From Diploptera punctata (lineage: Eukaryota > Arthropoda > Insecta > Blattodea > Blaberidae), in assembly GCA_030220185.1 (NCBI GenBank), contig JASPKZ010001234.1, forward strand, positions 248,001-312,000: a DNA stretch of 64,000 bases. Direction: 5' to 3'. Shown here in pieces: positions 9,072 through 19,509 of the stretch. The notes beneath the pieces were generated by a model, which was given only the letters and a program-made list of their open reading frames with translations, had not been told where the DNA came from and did not search any database. Position numbers and translations under genes: made by a program. The stretch's first letter is position 1, and every line of letters starts with the position of its first letter.

Positions 9072-10514
9072 TGTATAAAGCATCAGGTTCGGATGAGAAC
9101 CCAGCAGAACTGATAAAATCAGGGTGAGAAAAATTGATGAACAAGATACGCCGGTTGCTTGTCTGATTTGGGAACAAGAAGTTCTTCCAGATGATTGGAA
9201 AGAATCGATTATCATACCAATTTATAAGAAAGAAAATAAGACTGATTGCAACAACTACAGGGGCATCTCATTACTTTCAACTTCTTACAAAATTCTAACA
9301 TACATATTTGTAAGTAGACTTACTTCCTATATTGATGACATTTTATTGAGATCATCAATGTGGATTTAGAAGAAACAGGTCTACAGATCAGATTTTTAGT
9401 ATAAGACATATTTTAGAAAATAAATGGGAATATAATGGTACTGTACATCAACTATATGTAGACTTCAAAAAAAGCATATGATTCAATTAAGAGGACTGCT
9501 GGAGTTCGGAATTCCTAAAAAGTTAGACTTATACGAATTTGTCTAAATGGCACAAATAGTAGGGTGCATGTAGGCAAACAGTTTTCGGACACTTTTCAAA
9601 TCCAGAATAGGTTGAAGCAAGGAGATGCACCATCTCCTCTACTATTTAATTTTGTACTAGAGCTGCCATCAAATCTTTAGAGGATGAGGAAGGCCTACAA
9701 CTCAATGGTATGTTGATGATGTAGTACTATTGACCGATAGCGAGGAGATACTAAAGGACAACACGCACACACTATTGAGTAACACTAAAGAATTAGGACT
9801 GGAAGTAAATATCAATAAAACAAAATATATGGCCACACGTAGAAATACATTATATAATGGAAATGGACAGCTCATGACAAATGAGGGATATTTTGAGGAA
9901 GTGGCTGAATTCAATTGCCTAGGAACAATAATCACAAATAGGAATGAGATGCACAAAGGAATTAAACATAGGCTCAATTCTGGAAATGCGTGCTATTGTG
10001 TATTGCAGAGACTTTTGATGTCCCAACTCCTTTCAAAAAACGTTAACCTGAAAATATATAAAACTGTTATTCTACCAGTCATATTATATGTGTGCGAAAC
10101 ATGGACTCTTACTTTAAGGGAGGAACTGAGATTACGGGTTTTTGAGAATAAAGTTCTTAGGAAAATTTTTGGACCAAAGAGAGATGAACAGACAGGTGAA
10201 TGGAGAAGACTATATAACAATGAGCTACATGGTCTTTATAGCAAGCCAGATATAAATAGAACAATTAAGTCTCGTAGACTGCGTTGGGCAGGACATGTTG
10301 CGCGTATGGGGAATGAAAGACGTGCATGAAAGCTTCTTGTAGGAAAGTCAGAGGAAAACGCCCAGTTGGTAGACCAAGAATGAGGTGGGAGAACAACATT
10401 AACTATGATTTGAGGGAAGTAGATTATACAGGGAATGATTGGAAGGCATTAGCTCAGGATTGGGATGTATGGAGTGCTTATGTCCCTGCGGCCATGAACC
10501 TACGGGTTCGATAG
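9072..10514 (+). pseudogene. LINE-A reverse transcriptase, multiple frameshifts
   Basis: The early part reads KASGSDENPAELIKSG, then LPDDWKESIIIPIYKKENKT and CNNYRGISLLSTSYKIL, the RT fingers. A frameshift near 9350 leads to QCGFRRNRSTDQIF and GTVHQLYVDFKK. One extra A in a run near 9468-9473 shifts the frame again. The palm box reads YVDDVVLL (9712 onward), where related copies have YADD. Then come LGLEVNINKTKYM, CETWTLTLREELRLRVFENK and SRRLRWAGHVARMG. The codon for the tryptophan of RAWKLL is TGA at 10327-10329, and a base is lost soon after. The last segment (GRPRMRWENNINYDLREVDY...AMNLRVR) is in another frame. It is an inactive copy. The RT class is certain; the clade is not settled from sequence alone. 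Confidence 0.85.
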
Positions 10515-10540
10515 TCCCAGTGAGTAAGTAAGTAAGTCTC
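9072..10540 (+). mobile_element. LINE-A non-LTR retrotransposon, 5'-truncated, with TAAG-type tail
   Basis: This is the most complete LINE-A copy. It covers the reverse transcriptase from the finger region through the conserved C-terminal region, then ends in the shared 3' sequence GGTTCGATAGTCCCAGTGAG and a GTAA repeat tail. Other LINE-A copies end in GTTA or TTAG repeats at the same point. The 5' part with the endonuclease is missing, as expected from incomplete reverse transcription. Copies elsewhere in the window all include the same 3' end. Confidence 0.85.
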
Positions 10541-10544
10541 ACTT

Positions 10545-10732
10545 TCGTGACGGCCGTCTTTCTCCCAGAGTATAATCTGATACTCATTTCCGTTAGAGGC
10601 TTAGTGCATCTCATGTCCACAATGCCGCCAGAAAGTATAAACAGTTTAAAAAACCAGTCCCCTTCGGACTTGTATCCTTAACCAACTAGTTAACAGCGTG
10701 CCCCTTTTGTCGCAAATAACTAACTAACGAAC
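10545..10732. other. Short spacer without recognised feature
   Basis: Spacer between the convergent LINE-A copies; nothing recognised. Confidence 0.5.
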
Positions 10733-11195
10733 TCATTAGCTCTACAGTACCCGTAGATTCAAGACCGCGCGGACATATGCTTTCCACATATTCGTATCCT
10801 GAGCTAATGTTTTCCAATCATCCCCTGTATAATCTAATTCCCTCAAATCATGGTTAATATTATTCTCCCACCTCACTGTTGATCTACCATCTGGGGGTTT
10901 TCCCTATGGTTTTCCTACAAGAAGGTTCCATGCACCTCTTTCATTCCCCATTCGTGCCACATGTCCTGCCCATAGCAGTCTGCAAGACTTAACTGTTATT
11001 ATATGTGGCTTCCTATAAATACTATGTACTTCATTGTTATGTAGTTTTCTCCATTCGCCTGTCTGTTCATCTCTCTTTAGTCCATACATTTTCCTAAGAA
11101 CTTTATTCTCAAATTCGTTTAAATCTTCTTTCCTCTCTTAAAGTAAGAACCCATGTTTCGCATCCATATAATATAACTGTTAGGATAACATTCTA
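10733..11195 (-). mobile_element. LINE-A copy, 3' fragment
   Basis: Minus-strand copy of the LINE-A 3' region. The readable peptide is GLKRDEQTGEWRKLHNNEVH followed by SCRLLWAGHVARMGNERGAW. The last protein block and 3' end lie at the left. It is convergent with the plus-strand copy at 9072-10540, so the two 3' ends face each other about 200 bp apart. Lesions in the GRPRMRW block show that it is dead. Confidence 0.8.
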
Positions 11196-11302
11196 GCCGC
11201 TTTAACCAACTGTAGCTAATGCTCTTATGCCTCAAATTGAAACTCACTATTTGGCCCTTTGAGTCAAAGAGTCGCAGAAAGTCTGATGTAATTCATTCAG
11301 TA

Positions 11303-11375
11303 GTCATCCATCCATAGTAATTCTGCCCGAGGGTAGGTCTTTCACTGCAGTCATATTTTGCTTACAACATACAAA
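11303..11375 (-). repeat. SINE-A tail fragment
   Basis: CATCCATCCATAGTAATTCT followed by GCCCGAGGGTAGGTCTTTCACTGCAG is the 3' tail of SINE-A. Head and body are absent. Confidence 0.65.
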
Positions 11376-11489
11376 AATGGCTTTACTCGTTGTAAGAAGG
11401 AATATAATCCATACAATAACAAACTCTGAACGTAGATTTTTATGTTTTCCTTTCAATTACAATAATAGTAGTATTAGTAGTAGTAAGCC

Positions 11490-12215
11490 CCTCTATCTCT
11501 CAGTGAGACGCCTTCTCCCCCTACAGGGGAGAATTTCACTCATACTAATTTAGTTTTGTCCCGTGCCGTTGCGGTTAAGGCAAGGTGCCTTGGCGCAGAG
11601 TTACGGGACTTATGCTGGTTCCGGTCTCCATGGGGGAAGAAATTTTCTCGTGGAATTTCGCCCAGTATGGGACCGGTACCCACCTAGCATCGTCAGGAAT
11701 TTGGATAGCTACAATAAGTAGAGACTCCAGGTAGAGAAAATCCGCTAAAACAGCTGGGGGACCCGACATACACCCCTACACTGGCAGGATGATCGTCTAC
11801 CTCTGTGATTAACGCATGTATATGTGAGGTCCGCAGCTGGCTGGTATGCCAAGGGCCTTCTAACCCTGTCGTTATATGGAGAAAAAATAATTATACTTGT
11901 TTTCGTATAGATGTCATTGAGTGCCCCGACGTCAGCGTTCCGCCTCGTAGTGACATCTAGGAAATCAAGGTATTACTAGGATTGGAACTTTCGGAAAATT
12001 TTGCACAAGTGCCTTTTTATTAAGGCTTGTGGTTATTTTACGAGCCTGAAGGATTTAGAGTCTGGACCCACGGCTTAAAGTCCTTCCCGGAGGACTTATT
12101 CCTTGGATATTTCCATCCTTTAAAAAAAATCCATCTACCACGGCCGGGATTTGAATCTACAACTCTCGGGGACTGGAGGTAAGGAACATGTCCACTAGAC
12201 CACAGCGACCGAATT
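11490..12215 (-). repeat. SINE-C copy split by a SINE-B insertion
   Basis: The two parts, 11490-11562 and 11881-12215, are together colinear with the uninterrupted copy at 58199-58591. Part one has CTCCCCCTACAGGGGAGAAT. Part two has GATGTCATTGAGTGCCCCG, GCGTTCCGCCTC and the head with GGGATTTGAATC and the reversed TGGTCTAGTGGA. The tRNA-like head is at the right end. Confidence 0.75.
11563..11880 (+). repeat. SINE-B copy nested in SINE-C
   Basis: The head GTCCCGTGCCGTTGCGGTTAAGGC resembles a tRNA A-box region (cf. TAGCCGAGTG-TTAAGGC at 21.6 kb). The body has CCATGGGGGAAGAAATTTTC and the end GGCCTTCTAACCCTGTCG. It interrupts SINE-C, so it is the younger of the two. Confidence 0.8.
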
Positions 12216-12217
12216 AC

Positions 12218-12420
12218 TTTCATCATCATCATCATCTGCATTCAAGGATTAGGCCTGTTGACCCGTTCCGACTTCAGCCCATCTCTTTCTAGGTCTGCCC
12301 ACATCTCGGGTGTCTTTAGGTTTGTACTTTGTTATTTGTTTTGGATATCTATTTTCATTCATTCTATGTGTTGCTTCCATTTTTGTCTATATGTATCTAT
12401 TTTATCAGTTATTGCAAATA
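12218..12420 (-). mobile_element. Possible LINE 3' fragment (uncertain)
   Basis: The minus strand reads EMWADLERDGLKSERVNRPNP, a stop, and then a run of ATG repeats. The peptide resembles C-terminal stretches of insect LINE proteins, and a similar GGCCTGTT-ATGATG arrangement is seen near 52060-52100. Without a search this stays tentative. Confidence 0.25.
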
Positions 12421-13235
12421 ATTCCTTTCAAATATAAAAACAATTGAATTGCACTGCAATAATTATAATCCTGATCATTGTTCAGTCTTTTTTCCTGCAT
12501 TTTACTAAACAAAGTATAGTTACGTCGTTATGAAGTAGATTGGTGGTCATGAGTGGAGTCTGAACACTGTAGTAGTCGGGGGTAATGGTGGTTACATTAG
12601 CAGTAGGCGATACTTAGAGTAGTGTGTAGACTGCAGGTGTGCAGGAATATCACCAACTGGAGTAATAACCGCTTTAATTTAAGTTGTAAAAGTTTTCTGA
12701 ACTGCGGTGTTAAAACGAGAGACCTGAAAAATGCTGCATTCCTCTGAGAGGTTTGTGTAGCCATTTTATTGTCTTACCGTAACAGAGAGAAAACGATAAT
12801 GGAAGCTGGAATGGAGGAATGACGGAAATATTTCCTCAGAGGGAAATGTAGATAAGATATATAGCATCTAAAAAAAGAAGAAAAACAGAACAAAAGAGCA
12901 TAAAGAAAGTAAGATTTAAATGGTGGTGAACGAAATTATCGTGGGAAGAGAAAAGAGATAAAATTATGCTATAGTAGACGAAAGAAAATAATGTGCAAGG
13001 GAAGAAAACGAGAAATATTGAGGCCGAGATCTTTACTGAAAAGAGAAGAATTCCGTACCAACTTGGAGAGATGCAAATATGGCCATTAAAGTTATTTTAC
13101 CGGCGAATCCATTACAGCCTATATTATTTGTTCATTTTTCCTTTCTCTTGGATACTATTGAATCAACACAAAAATATGCAGAGCACAAGTAATGTAAGTC
13201 CGTAGATTTTAAGTCCAAAACCATCTAGATGATCA
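12421..13235. other. No recognised feature
   Basis: AT-rich, purine-rich near 12780-13040. Short frames only and no family recognised. Confidence 0.55.
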
Positions 13236-13236
13236 T

Positions 13237-13555
13237 GCGGGACTAGGTGGTAATTATCCACGCCTCTCGCCCCAAGTTTCTCGGGTTCAAATCGGGCCGG
13301 AGTCAGGAAAAATAAACCCTGAGCTTGGGTTCATTCGGAAGAGAAATGAAGCCGTGGGGCCCTGTATCGTGAATTTACACCACACCGGTATTTTTCGAAA
13401 TTTTCTTGGGGTTCTTCCGTTTCACGAATTTGATCTCATCAATACTCCCCTCTCCTCTTCCCACCCCTCATCATGTCATTTCATCTTCATTCATTCATTT
13501 CATATCATCTTTAACCTCATCTTAATATTTCACTTCATCTCATGTTAGGAAAAAG
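13237..13555 (+). repeat. Unnamed tRNA-derived SINE
   Basis: The head GCGGGACTAGGTGGTAATTA carries an A-box-like motif, and CTCGGGTTCAAATCGGGCC is the B box. The tail is rich in TCATC and TTCAT units. It shares the pattern TTTTCTTGGGGTTCTTCC with the core of SINE-E (44435-44788), so it may be a relative. Confidence 0.5.
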
Positions 13556-13559
13556 TAGT

Positions 13560-13745
13560 CTATTTTAGCAAACCCCTAAATTAATGTGGTTGTGCTTATC
13601 TAATGGGGGGCATAATCGTGTAGGCCTAGTTCCCTGATGAACCCCCACCTAGAATAAATCTCCACTGAAGATGCCCTCCGTAGTTGAGGGATAAACGTCT
13701 GGAGAAACACCAGTTATGATTATGGCCCTATAGCCCGGAATCTTT
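13560..13745 (+). repeat. Possible Penelope-type terminal repeat
   Basis: It contains CTGAAGATGCCCTCCGTAGT followed by TGAGGGATAAACG: a CTGAAGA core, a CCCTC/GAGGG stem, then an ATAAACG where GAAACG is expected. This resembles motifs in the terminal repeats at 7.5, 8.3, 25.7 and 52.2 kb. No coding sequence is attached. Confidence 0.35.
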
Positions 13746-13837
13746 AAATAAAAATCATCCAATTTTTAGCGATTTCGAATGCTACAACTTCAATCTGATA
13801 TTAGACGAGATTAAGATTATATGAAAGAATGCTAGGA

Positions 13838-14125
13838 AAATAATAATAATAATAATAATCTTAATAAAAATAATAATCATGTTTTATTTAAGCTCGCAGA
13901 ATAGTAAAATTATACAAAAATTTGCATACTTATTACAATTTTAAAATATTTTAAAAATATAGTCTAAACAATAAATAATGGGGATGTGGTCTAATATTAG
14001 CTAATACTAACAAAATATGGAATAAAATAAAATTAAAATGATATAAAATAAAATAAAGTAAGTAAAGCTTCTTAGATGAATACTTGTAGGTATATCCAAA
14101 ATACCGAATAGCCTATAGCTGTTAT
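13838..14125. other. Low-complexity A-rich sequence
   Basis: AATAAT and AAAATA-rich spacer left of the Tc1 element. Nothing recognised. Confidence 0.6.
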
Positions 14126-14128
14126 GTA

Positions 14129-15661
14129 CACTTGTGTCCAAAAGTTAAGGATAATTAGTTCATTTGCCGACTTATTATAAAGCATTTGTCAGAATAATAC
14201 AAAATTTGGTAAGGGTATGTCACAGATAATTAGAAACATGGCACGAAAGAAACAATGGCATGAATACGTCATTCACTTGTCATTTTCACAACAAACGAAA
14301 ACTGCATTTCAGAATTCGAACATAAAAGTTGAACAACAATGGTTCAAATGATTAGTAGGCCTATGGGGTGTGATTACCCCTGACAGCTACACAAGACTCA
14401 CATCGACGTGGCATGCTAGTGATGAGGTTGTTCAGGAGTTCGATGCTCAGCAAATTCCACTCCTCATGAAGAGCAATGTGAAGGTCTTGAAGTGTCCTCG
14501 GAGGAGGCTGACGAGATGCAATTTGTCTCCCTAAGGCATCCCATGCATGCTCTATAGGATTCATATCCGGAGAACTCGCTGGCCACTCCATACGTTGGAT
14601 ATCTTCCTCCTGAAGAAACTCATCCACCAGTTGTGACCTGTGAGGTCGGGCATTGTCATCCATGAATATGAATTCTGGACCCACAGCTCCCCTGAAAAGT
14701 ATTACATGAGGTTCCAGGATCTCTTCTCTATACCGCTGAGCATTAACAGTGCCACCTGCGAAGATGTGAAGCTCTGTGCGTGCATTCATCATTATACCTC
14801 CCCATACCAGGAGACCACCGCCACCAAATGGATGTCTTTCCATGATGTTCATGGGGTTTTAACGAGTTCCTTGCTCCCTCCAGATAGTCACGCGATGCGA
14901 ATCACAGTTCAAGCTGAATCTGGACTCGTCTGTAAATAGCACGCTGCTCCACTGATTTAGAGTCCAGTCGCGATGTTCCTGACTCCACCGTAAACGTGCT
15001 CTCTTGTTATCAAGGGTGAGTGGGACGCACACTACAGGCCGTCTAGCATACAGACCAGCAGCTCTGAGTCTTCTATAGACAGTTTGTCTGGATACTCTGA
15101 TACCTGAGGCGGCCGCAAGTTCTGAACTCAGTTGTCTGGCAGACATTGTTCGGTTTCTTCTTGCAGTTAACGCAAGATATCGATCCTGCTGAGGATTTGT
15201 AACTCTTGGACGACCTCCCACTGGTCTTCGCCTAACGTCTCCGGTCTCTTGGAACCGTCGCCATAACCTAGATATAACATTTTGTGGCACATTAAGTGCT
15301 ATGGAGACCTCAGTTTGTGTCTGTCCTGTTTCTAGCCGCCCAATAATTCTACCCCGAAGCAGAGGTTCCAGATGTTGTCTTTGTGCCAATTTACTGCAAT
15401 CTGTTCTTACACTACATCTGATTATATCATAACTCTCTTTAAAAATGAAGATTTATGGAACAGGGCTTAACTGCAACAATGCAATTGTCATTTATAATTG
15501 CTATTAATTTTTTTCATTGTTGAAGAGAGATTATAATTTAGTATGTAAACTAAACTAAATGTACTGAGAAACGTTTTGATAAATAATTTTTACTCCTTGC
15601 TCCTCTTTAAGCATTTTGATTTTCCGTTTTACAAATTATCCTAAACTTTTGGACATCAGTG
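14129..15661 (-). mobile_element. Tc1 (DD34E) transposon, complete with one stop in the gene
   Basis: This is a 1533-bp element bounded by TA dinucleotides at 14127-14128 and 15662-15663, the Tc1/mariner target duplication. The left end CACTTGTGTCCAAAAGTTAA and the reverse-complemented right end CACTGATGTCCAAAAGTTTA are inverted repeats. It carries a single transposase gene on the minus strand. It is the best-preserved autonomous element in the window. Ends, target duplication and gene are all recognisable with few changes, so the insertion is fairly recent. Confidence 0.93.
14361..15389 (-). pseudogene. Tc1 transposase with a single in-frame stop
   Basis: It runs from the ATG at 15389 to a stop at 14361, about 342 codons and the usual size for Tc1 transposases. 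The N-terminal helix-turn-helix region (residues about 10-115) includes RGRIIGRLETGQTQTEV and GRPRVTNPQQDRYLAL with a GRPR hook. The catalytic triad is present: D in LFTDESRF, D in FMDDNARPH, E in SPDMNPIEHAWD. Exactly 34 residues separate the second D and the E, so it is DD34E. The only obvious lesion is TAA at 14859-14861, after WREQGTR. The frame continues unchanged with NPMNIMERH. No frameshift is visible, so one point mutation may account for the break. The protein would bind the element ends and cut and paste it at TA sites. Confidence 0.92.
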
Positions 15662-15663
15662 TA

Positions 15664-15845
15664 TATTAATGAACGCTACAATCGCCGTCGTCTCTCCTAG
15701 GATTAGATAATTGCCCGTTTCGACTTCATAATGCATCAGCTCAACGTTTTCTAGGTCTTCCGACGTCACGTCTTCCTTTTGCTTGATAATTTCTTGCTAA
15801 CAATGGATATCTCTCCTTACTCATTCCATTCATAAGTGCATATTA
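15664..15845 (-). mobile_element. LINE 3' fragment
   Basis: The minus strand reads MSKERYPLLARNYQAKGRRD, and the frame goes on as VGRPRKR before a stop. The GRRDVGRPRKR block is a C-terminal signature of insect LINE proteins and similar to the one at 25.8-26.1 kb. It directly abuts the Tc1 element. Too short to classify. Confidence 0.45.
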
Positions 15846-16440
15846 ATATGGATCTAATATTTGTAAAGGGCGCAAAATCCCACAATCATCATTTTTCTCA
15901 ATTTATGATACATTCGACTAGCGACATCTCTTAACAAAAATATAAACTGTTGTTAGTATTATGATGTTGGAGTGTAGGTTATCAACATTGCGCAGTAAAA
16001 GGCGAATATTGTTGAAATTGTTTTAGGTATGGTACCCGGACTTAGGCGAGAGGTTGGCAACATTTAATTTCTAAATTTTGAAGCGGGGAACGTGCTCTGG
16101 GAACATATACATCGAGCTTCTACGTGACTAGGGAGAAAAAGAGGATCCTACACAATGCCAAGAATTAAAAATTAAATTCTTTTTCATTAACAGACTTCAG
16201 TTTGATAAAAAAGGAAGAGAGAAAGGGAGACCGATAGTAAGACACTTCTATAATCTGAAAATACGTACTCCTTACAATGACCTTTTGATTTTATTGTATT
16301 CATTATATCAAATTGGATATTGTAATCTTTATTTCATCAAACATTTTAACTTCCGAGTTTTGCGCTTCCTGTCATATTTACGTCATAATTTTATAAATTC
16401 TTGATCTTTACCTTTCTGGGCGAGAGTTTTAATTATAATT
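15846..16440. other. No recognised feature
   Basis: AT-rich spacer without coding or repeat signals I can name. Confidence 0.5.
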
Positions 16441-16444
16441 TAAC

Positions 16445-16705
16445 GAGTAGTTCTTCTACTGGCATGCAGCTCTTAGAGTTTAGCTAGTGCCTCCTTGACG
16501 ATGACAGCCCATTCTTCTCTATTTTCTGCCTTCTTCATCCATCTTCTAACTCCCATCCTTCGCAGGTCTTCCTCCAGACAGTTCAATCACCTCAACCTCG
16601 GTCTTTCTCTGTATCTTCTCCCTCCCAGATTTCCACCAAACATTTTTTTAATCGTTCTACCACCATCCATTCTGATCACATGCCCGGTCCATTCTATTCT
16701 ATTAA
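16445..16705 (-). mobile_element. LINE 3' fragment (family with GVRRWMKKAENREEW)
   Basis: The minus strand encodes, with frameshifts, HVIRMDGGRTIKKMFGG, then RPRLR, then DLRRMGVRRWMKKAENREEW and VIVKEALA. The order GHV-RM, GRP, RMGVRRW, NREEW is the C-terminus of a non-LTR retrotransposon protein distinct from LINE-A. No RT core is present. Confidence 0.6.
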
Positions 16706-16740
16706 CTTTTATCTGTGTTACTGTATTAGGTTTCGCGTAG

Positions 16741-17090
16741 TTGTTTGTGTTATTTTATTTAATGATGGGCGTTAGCAGTAAAAGTCTTTAGCGTCGCAAT
16801 TCGAATGTATGCCTGGAAAACTTATTTTTTTCCATTGCTTAACGTTCTTGTTTTTACGTGGCCTACATCTACGACGTGGAATCCGCTAATTTACATCCAA
16901 AGGATCTCATATGAGATATTTTACGCCATAAAAATCCATGGATCGCGTCCACGGAGTGTCAACTTGCGAACTATGGAACCAGAGGAGTGCATGGTAATTA
17001 CTAATCCATACAACCGAATTCAACGGAAATCTGTTGAAGGTCACAGAGATAGAAATATTGGAAAATAATCCTGAGTTTCTCTGCTGATTA
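16741..17090. other. No recognised feature
   Basis: Short frames on both strands; none matches a family I know. Confidence 0.5.
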
Positions 17091-17093
17091 ACC

Positions 17094-17655
17094 ATGGCTA
17101 TTTAACTCATGCCCCAAATGGGAGTCAATGACCAATCACATTTCATTGATTTTTTATTTACAACCAATCACAGTCGTTTTTCACCTCGATTTTATCAGTT
17201 TAATTTTATCACTGTAAAATCGACCTCTGTTTGCACTTTCTTAAACGTATTTTTTCCCCAGGTAATAATGTTCCAGAAAAGTATAATTGACACATTTACA
17301 TCGTAGAACATCAGAAATTAATTAATATACAGTTTGGTGTGTTTCATTTTTTCTCCTCTAGGGTGCATTCTTACAATATTGCGATCCTTTGGCAATAAAT
17401 AATATGAACTGATTGCAGTGATAAGTCAAACATAACGTTTATCATTTGTTTTCAAACATCGCCGTTTACATTAAATATATAAATATTTTAAAATAACTAT
17501 TTAAATAATGATTTGTGAGTAAACAGCTTAATTTTATTCGTTAAATAGTCCTAATAAATGCCACTCTTGATTTCAAAATTCTGTAGATAAATTCACTCCT
17601 CACTTCGTGAGTCGTGAATTTATTGATCATTTGGAAATCACTCGTGGCATTACTT
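17094..17655 (+). repeat. Family-F repeat, copy 1
   Basis: It begins CTATTTAACTCATGCCCCAA and ends GGAAATCACTCGTGGCATTA. Internal blocks shared by all copies are GTTTGCACTTTCTTAAACG, GGTGCATTCTTACAATATTG, TTTTCAAACATCGCCGTTTA and GTGAGTAAACAGCTTAATTT. The last ~90 bp (17558-17650) form a hairpin. This copy lacks an internal block present in the copy at 39 kb. No inverted termini and no coding region were seen. Confidence 0.8.
17558..17650. repeat. Terminal hairpin of family F, copy 1
   Basis: The left arm ATGCCACTCTTGATTTC and the right arm GAAATCACTCGTGGCAT pair at the outer edges. The inner arms are AAATTCACTC and GTGAATTT around CTCACTTCGTGAG. Confidence 0.8.
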
Positions 17656-17659
17656 ATTA

Positions 17660-18470
17660 TAAAATTTAATGGACATTTTAGAAAGTATTTGAATTTTGTT
17701 TTTAAATTTCTTTCCAGGATGTTTCTTTTTTATCACTATGTGATATATTAATTACTAGTGGTGGCCCAGCGGTCGAAATTGGACCACAGCTCATTAACGT
17801 TTGTCACAAATACGTCATTATGCATTAATTTTCGATTTATTTTAAAAATACGAACGACGGGAAATATGTGGTATAGCTTGGAAGCCATATTTAAAAAAAC
17901 AATAACGCGTCATTTGACATTTGTATACTATTTATACTATTTAGATTTGCATTTGGCTTATTATTATGTTACGGGAATATATATTCCTTCCTCTTTGTCT
18001 CTCACTCCAACCCATCAATGTTCTATGTCGAGGCATAATGGAAGTAGGTGCGAATATGTAAATATAAAAAATATGTATGTAATGAAATTACTGAAACAGA
18101 GATTAGACAGGGATTAATTTAAATTTAAATAATAAAATGTACTCACTTCTTTTAAATCACTAATAATAAATACTCGAGAGTAAGTCAATTCATATTGCTG
18201 CTCCACAGTTTTCTTTTTACATCAATGCAATTTCAGTATGAATGTAAACAAATGAATGAGTACACAAATGAATAAGTAATACACTTAAATTTCTTAGACA
18301 GTTTAATTTATTTGTAACACATTATATACATAAATTTTACTCCATATCAATACTCCTTCACGTATTAATATATATATTAGGCAGGCTCACACTGTTCCAT
18401 GTAATAGTCACTTTTTATAGCATAAAGTACTTGGACCATAGTTAAGGGCGAAATCAGGATGTTTACAAGT
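17660..18470. other. No recognised feature
   Basis: AT-rich sequence. The 119-codon frame at 17758-18117 has no recognisable motif and a composition like non-coding DNA. Confidence 0.5.
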
Positions 18471-18478
18471 TTTTACTT

Positions 18479-18766
18479 TTGCTAACCGACAATCCTGCAT
18501 ACATGCTTAAGACAGGAGAGACATTGCCAGCTTTCTATCCTAACATGTTTCACGTTATGTGTTGGGCGCACGGTATCCATCGTGTAGCGGAGGAAATTAG
18601 AGGATTTTTTTTTTCCAGATTCCAGTACCGTTATTTCGTCTGTGAAGAAAATCTTCTTAAAGTCACCTTATTGAATTCAAAGTTTAAGGAAATGTTTCCA
18701 GGAGTCCCTCTTCCACCAGAGCCAGTGCTGACACGCTGGGGAACTGTGGCGTTAAGTTTAGGTTAA
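18479..18766 (+). pseudogene. Fragment of a second hAT-like transposase
   Basis: The frame contains LTDNPAYMLKTG, then LPAFYPNMFHVMCWAHGIHR and VAEEIR, then FKEMFPGVPLPPEPVLTRWG. It resembles the middle of an insect hAT-type transposase (DUF659-like), where 'YPNM-HV-C-AHGLHRVAEE' and 'PPEPVLTRWG' are conserved. The stretch between the two blocks (FFFSRFQYRYFVCEENLL) looks scrambled by indels. The two blocks are fused to a truncated SINE-D at 18771. No termini were found. Confidence 0.55.
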
Positions 18767-18770
18767 GAAC

Positions 18771-18938
18771 TCTCTTGGCGCTTCATTATCATTTGTCACC
18801 TATCATATCATCGGGGTAACGTAACTCCGCCTTCCAGGTGCCCCAACCTAAGAAATGGATTACAATTCTGCCAATGCCAGGCGAGAAAACCAGAAATCTC
18901 ATAAAAGACAACCTGGTGACATTAGACAAAAAAATATA
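18771..18938 (+). repeat. SINE-D copy, 5'-truncated
   Basis: Matches 31360-31503: CATCGGGGTAACGTAACTCC, CCAGGTGCCCCAACCTAAG, AAATGGATTACAATTCTGCC, and ends in an A-rich run. Confidence 0.8.
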
Positions 18939-18957
18939 TATTTTGGAGGTTTTATAA

Positions 18958-19200
18958 TGTTTCACATCTTCGTTCAACTACTTTGGTCTCATCCTCTTCC
19001 ACATGTATCTGTCATTCCAATCTGTATCATCCAATCCTTTTCTTCCATATTTCTTAAAACACCATCAATCCACGTGTTGCCGTTCTCGTCTCCTTCTTCT
19101 TCTATCTGGTGGCATCCTTTGCAATAGTTTTCCTAGCAATCTGTCTTCTGTCATTCTTTTTTTACACGATCATACAATTTTATTATATTTTAATGAAATC
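18958..19200 (-). mobile_element. LINE 3' fragment (same family as 23478-24003)
   Basis: The minus strand gives MTEDRLLGKLLQRMPPDRRR, then a frameshift, then DDTDWNDR. It parallels the plus-strand copy at 23.8-24.0 kb (MTEDRFARRMQEWMPLGRRK, NADWNDIENMEE). Confidence 0.6.
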
Positions 19201-19220
19201 CACAATTAAAGTTTGAACAA

Positions 19221-19504
19221 TCCATCCATCCATAGTAATTCTGCCCGAAGGCAGGTCCTTCACTTCAATCATAGCATTTTCATGCTATGCTTGCAGCTTT
19301 ACTAGGGAATTGTAGGTGTGGTAGCTTCCCGTTGCTTTCCACACCGGTGAAGGATGATGATGGCCATATGATTTCGGAGACCATTTATAGGAGAGGAAAA
19401 ACCCCGATAAAAAACTCACCCAGAAAAACTGCCCCGACCGGTGATCGAACCCGGGCCCGCTGCGTGACAAGGCAGCACGCTACCTCGAGACCATAGCGGT
19501 GGAC
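19221..19504 (-). repeat. SINE-A, full-length with perfect target duplication
   Basis: Head at right, tail TCCATCCATCCATAGTAATT at left. TTTGAACAA at 19212-19220 recurs at 19505-19513 as a 9-bp direct duplication. Confidence 0.9.
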
Positions 19505-19509
19505 TTTGA

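Noticed and set aside
14640..14939. 99-codon plus-strand gene inside the Tc1 element
   Set aside because: It is the complementary strand of the transposase gene.
17094..17655. Family F as a MITE with terminal inverted repeats
   Set aside because: The two ends are not inverted copies of each other; the only inverted structure is the hairpin within the 3' end.
17758..18117. 119-codon plus-strand gene
   Set aside because: Composition and codon use look random for AT-rich DNA and no motif is visible.
18479..18766. Exon of a host zinc-finger gene
   Set aside because: The conserved blocks match transposase-type sequence and are joined by scrambled DNA next to a SINE.
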